From contig DONZ01000090.1 of the NCBI GenBank assembly GCA_003512875.1, forward strand, positions 1 through 5,745: a stretch of DNA of 5,745 nt, written 5' to 3'. Each line of letters starts with the position of its first letter. The stretch's first letter is position 1. Positions 5,608 through 5,745 of the stretch are shown here, piece by piece. Origin of the DNA: Desulfovibrio sp. Lineage in GTDB: Bacteria; Desulfobacterota; Desulfovibrionia; Desulfovibrionales; Desulfovibrionaceae. The translations under genes and the position numbers were made by a program. A model generated the notes under the pieces. The model worked only from the letters and a program-made list of their open reading frames with translations. It had not been told where the DNA came from and made no database searches.

Positions 5608-5745
5608 TTATTGCCAAAAAGTCTTGGGGAAAAACCATTTTTTTACAATAGGAACATCAGAACGATTTTGTTCCGCCACCTTGGGCTTTTTTATGAATAC
5701 AGCCATATTCTCCCCCCCCCCTTTTTCCCGATTTCGGCTTGACTT
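5608..5745 (-). CDS. Short minus-strand reading frame running off the window, crossing a G10 tract
   Basis: From the window edge the minus strand is open for 45 codons and stops at TAA (complement of 5608-5610). It reads through the G10 tract as three glycines (REKGGGEN). An internal ATG (complement of 5704-5706) opens a 32-residue peptide, MAVFIKKPKVAEQN and onward, ending VKKWFFPKTFWQ. The G tract supplies GGGGAG 4 nt before that ATG as a possible ribosome site. Either this is the 3' end of a gene beyond the window or a small independent ORF. I recognise no family, and it is basic and rich in Lys and aromatic residues near its end. Confidence 0.25.
   Translation of the reverse strand, partial: KSSRNREKGGGENMAVFIKKPKVAEQNRSDVPIVKKWFFPKTFWQ
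5712..5721. repeat. C10 homopolymer (G10 on the minus strand)
   Basis: Ten consecutive C, followed by five T. Homopolymeric G/C tracts of this length are prone to slipped-strand changes and are used for phase variation in several Gram-negative bacteria. Here the tract lies in a minus-strand open frame and beside a possible ribosome site. Its length could also be a sequencing or assembly artefact. Confidence 0.85.

Noticed and set aside
5651..5674. GGAAC/GTTCC inverted repeat
   Set aside because: Only 5 bp with a 14-nt loop and no T run; likely chance.

Overview
The window holds two metabolic modules that converge on, or diverge around, a long AT-rich spacer. The genes have moderate GC and the spacers are much more AT-rich. 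The short acetyltransferase ending in a Cys-rich KCPxFxxCDEIGM tail, followed directly by argB, suggests a deltaproteobacterial or Desulfovibrionaceae-like Gram-negative of fairly low GC. This is an inference from protein style only, not a database result.

Left module (1-2055, + strand): the 3' end of a GNAT-family N-acetyltransferase (probable short N-acetylglutamate synthase), then argB (N-acetylglutamate kinase), then argF (ornithine carbamoyltransferase of the long E. coli/ArcB-like type). Gaps of 7 and 9 nt, with Shine-Dalgarno sequences on or next to the preceding stop codons, indicate one operon. Together they cover the first two steps of arginine synthesis and the ornithine-to-citrulline step. 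A 15-bp stem with flanking T tracts on both strands (2127-2170) serves as a shared terminator with the convergent transporter gene.

Right module: a dicarboxylate/amino acid:cation symporter gene (2189-3403, - strand) and an aspartate/glutamate racemase-family gene (4635-5420, + strand) are divergent, separated by about 1.23 kb without an intact gene. A promoter is visible on each side. Each overlaps or lies next to the same perfect palindrome, TAATGTCGACATTA (3449-3468 and 4104-4117). This is the most interesting signal in the window: one regulator, not encoded here, probably controls uptake and racemisation of acidic amino acids together. Family residues in the transporter (R374, D371, T375, N378) fit aspartate/glutamate transport.

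The spacer also holds an 89-bp element bounded by 11-bp inverted repeats and ending in a T run (3653-3746), a hairpin-rich higher-GC patch (3951-4067), a roughly 420-nt stretch that looks like untranslated leader or decayed sequence, and two very short ORFs just before the racemase gene, one with a strong Shine-Dalgarno sequence. Downstream of the racemase are a good intrinsic terminator, a 20-codon ORF resembling the start of an AraC-type regulator, and a C10 homopolymer within a short minus-strand reading frame that runs off the window edge.

I did not find CRISPR arrays, tRNA or rRNA genes, complete insertion sequences or an obvious defence system. The arginine genes are ordinary. The novelty, if any, lies in the shared-operator regulon and the structured spacer.
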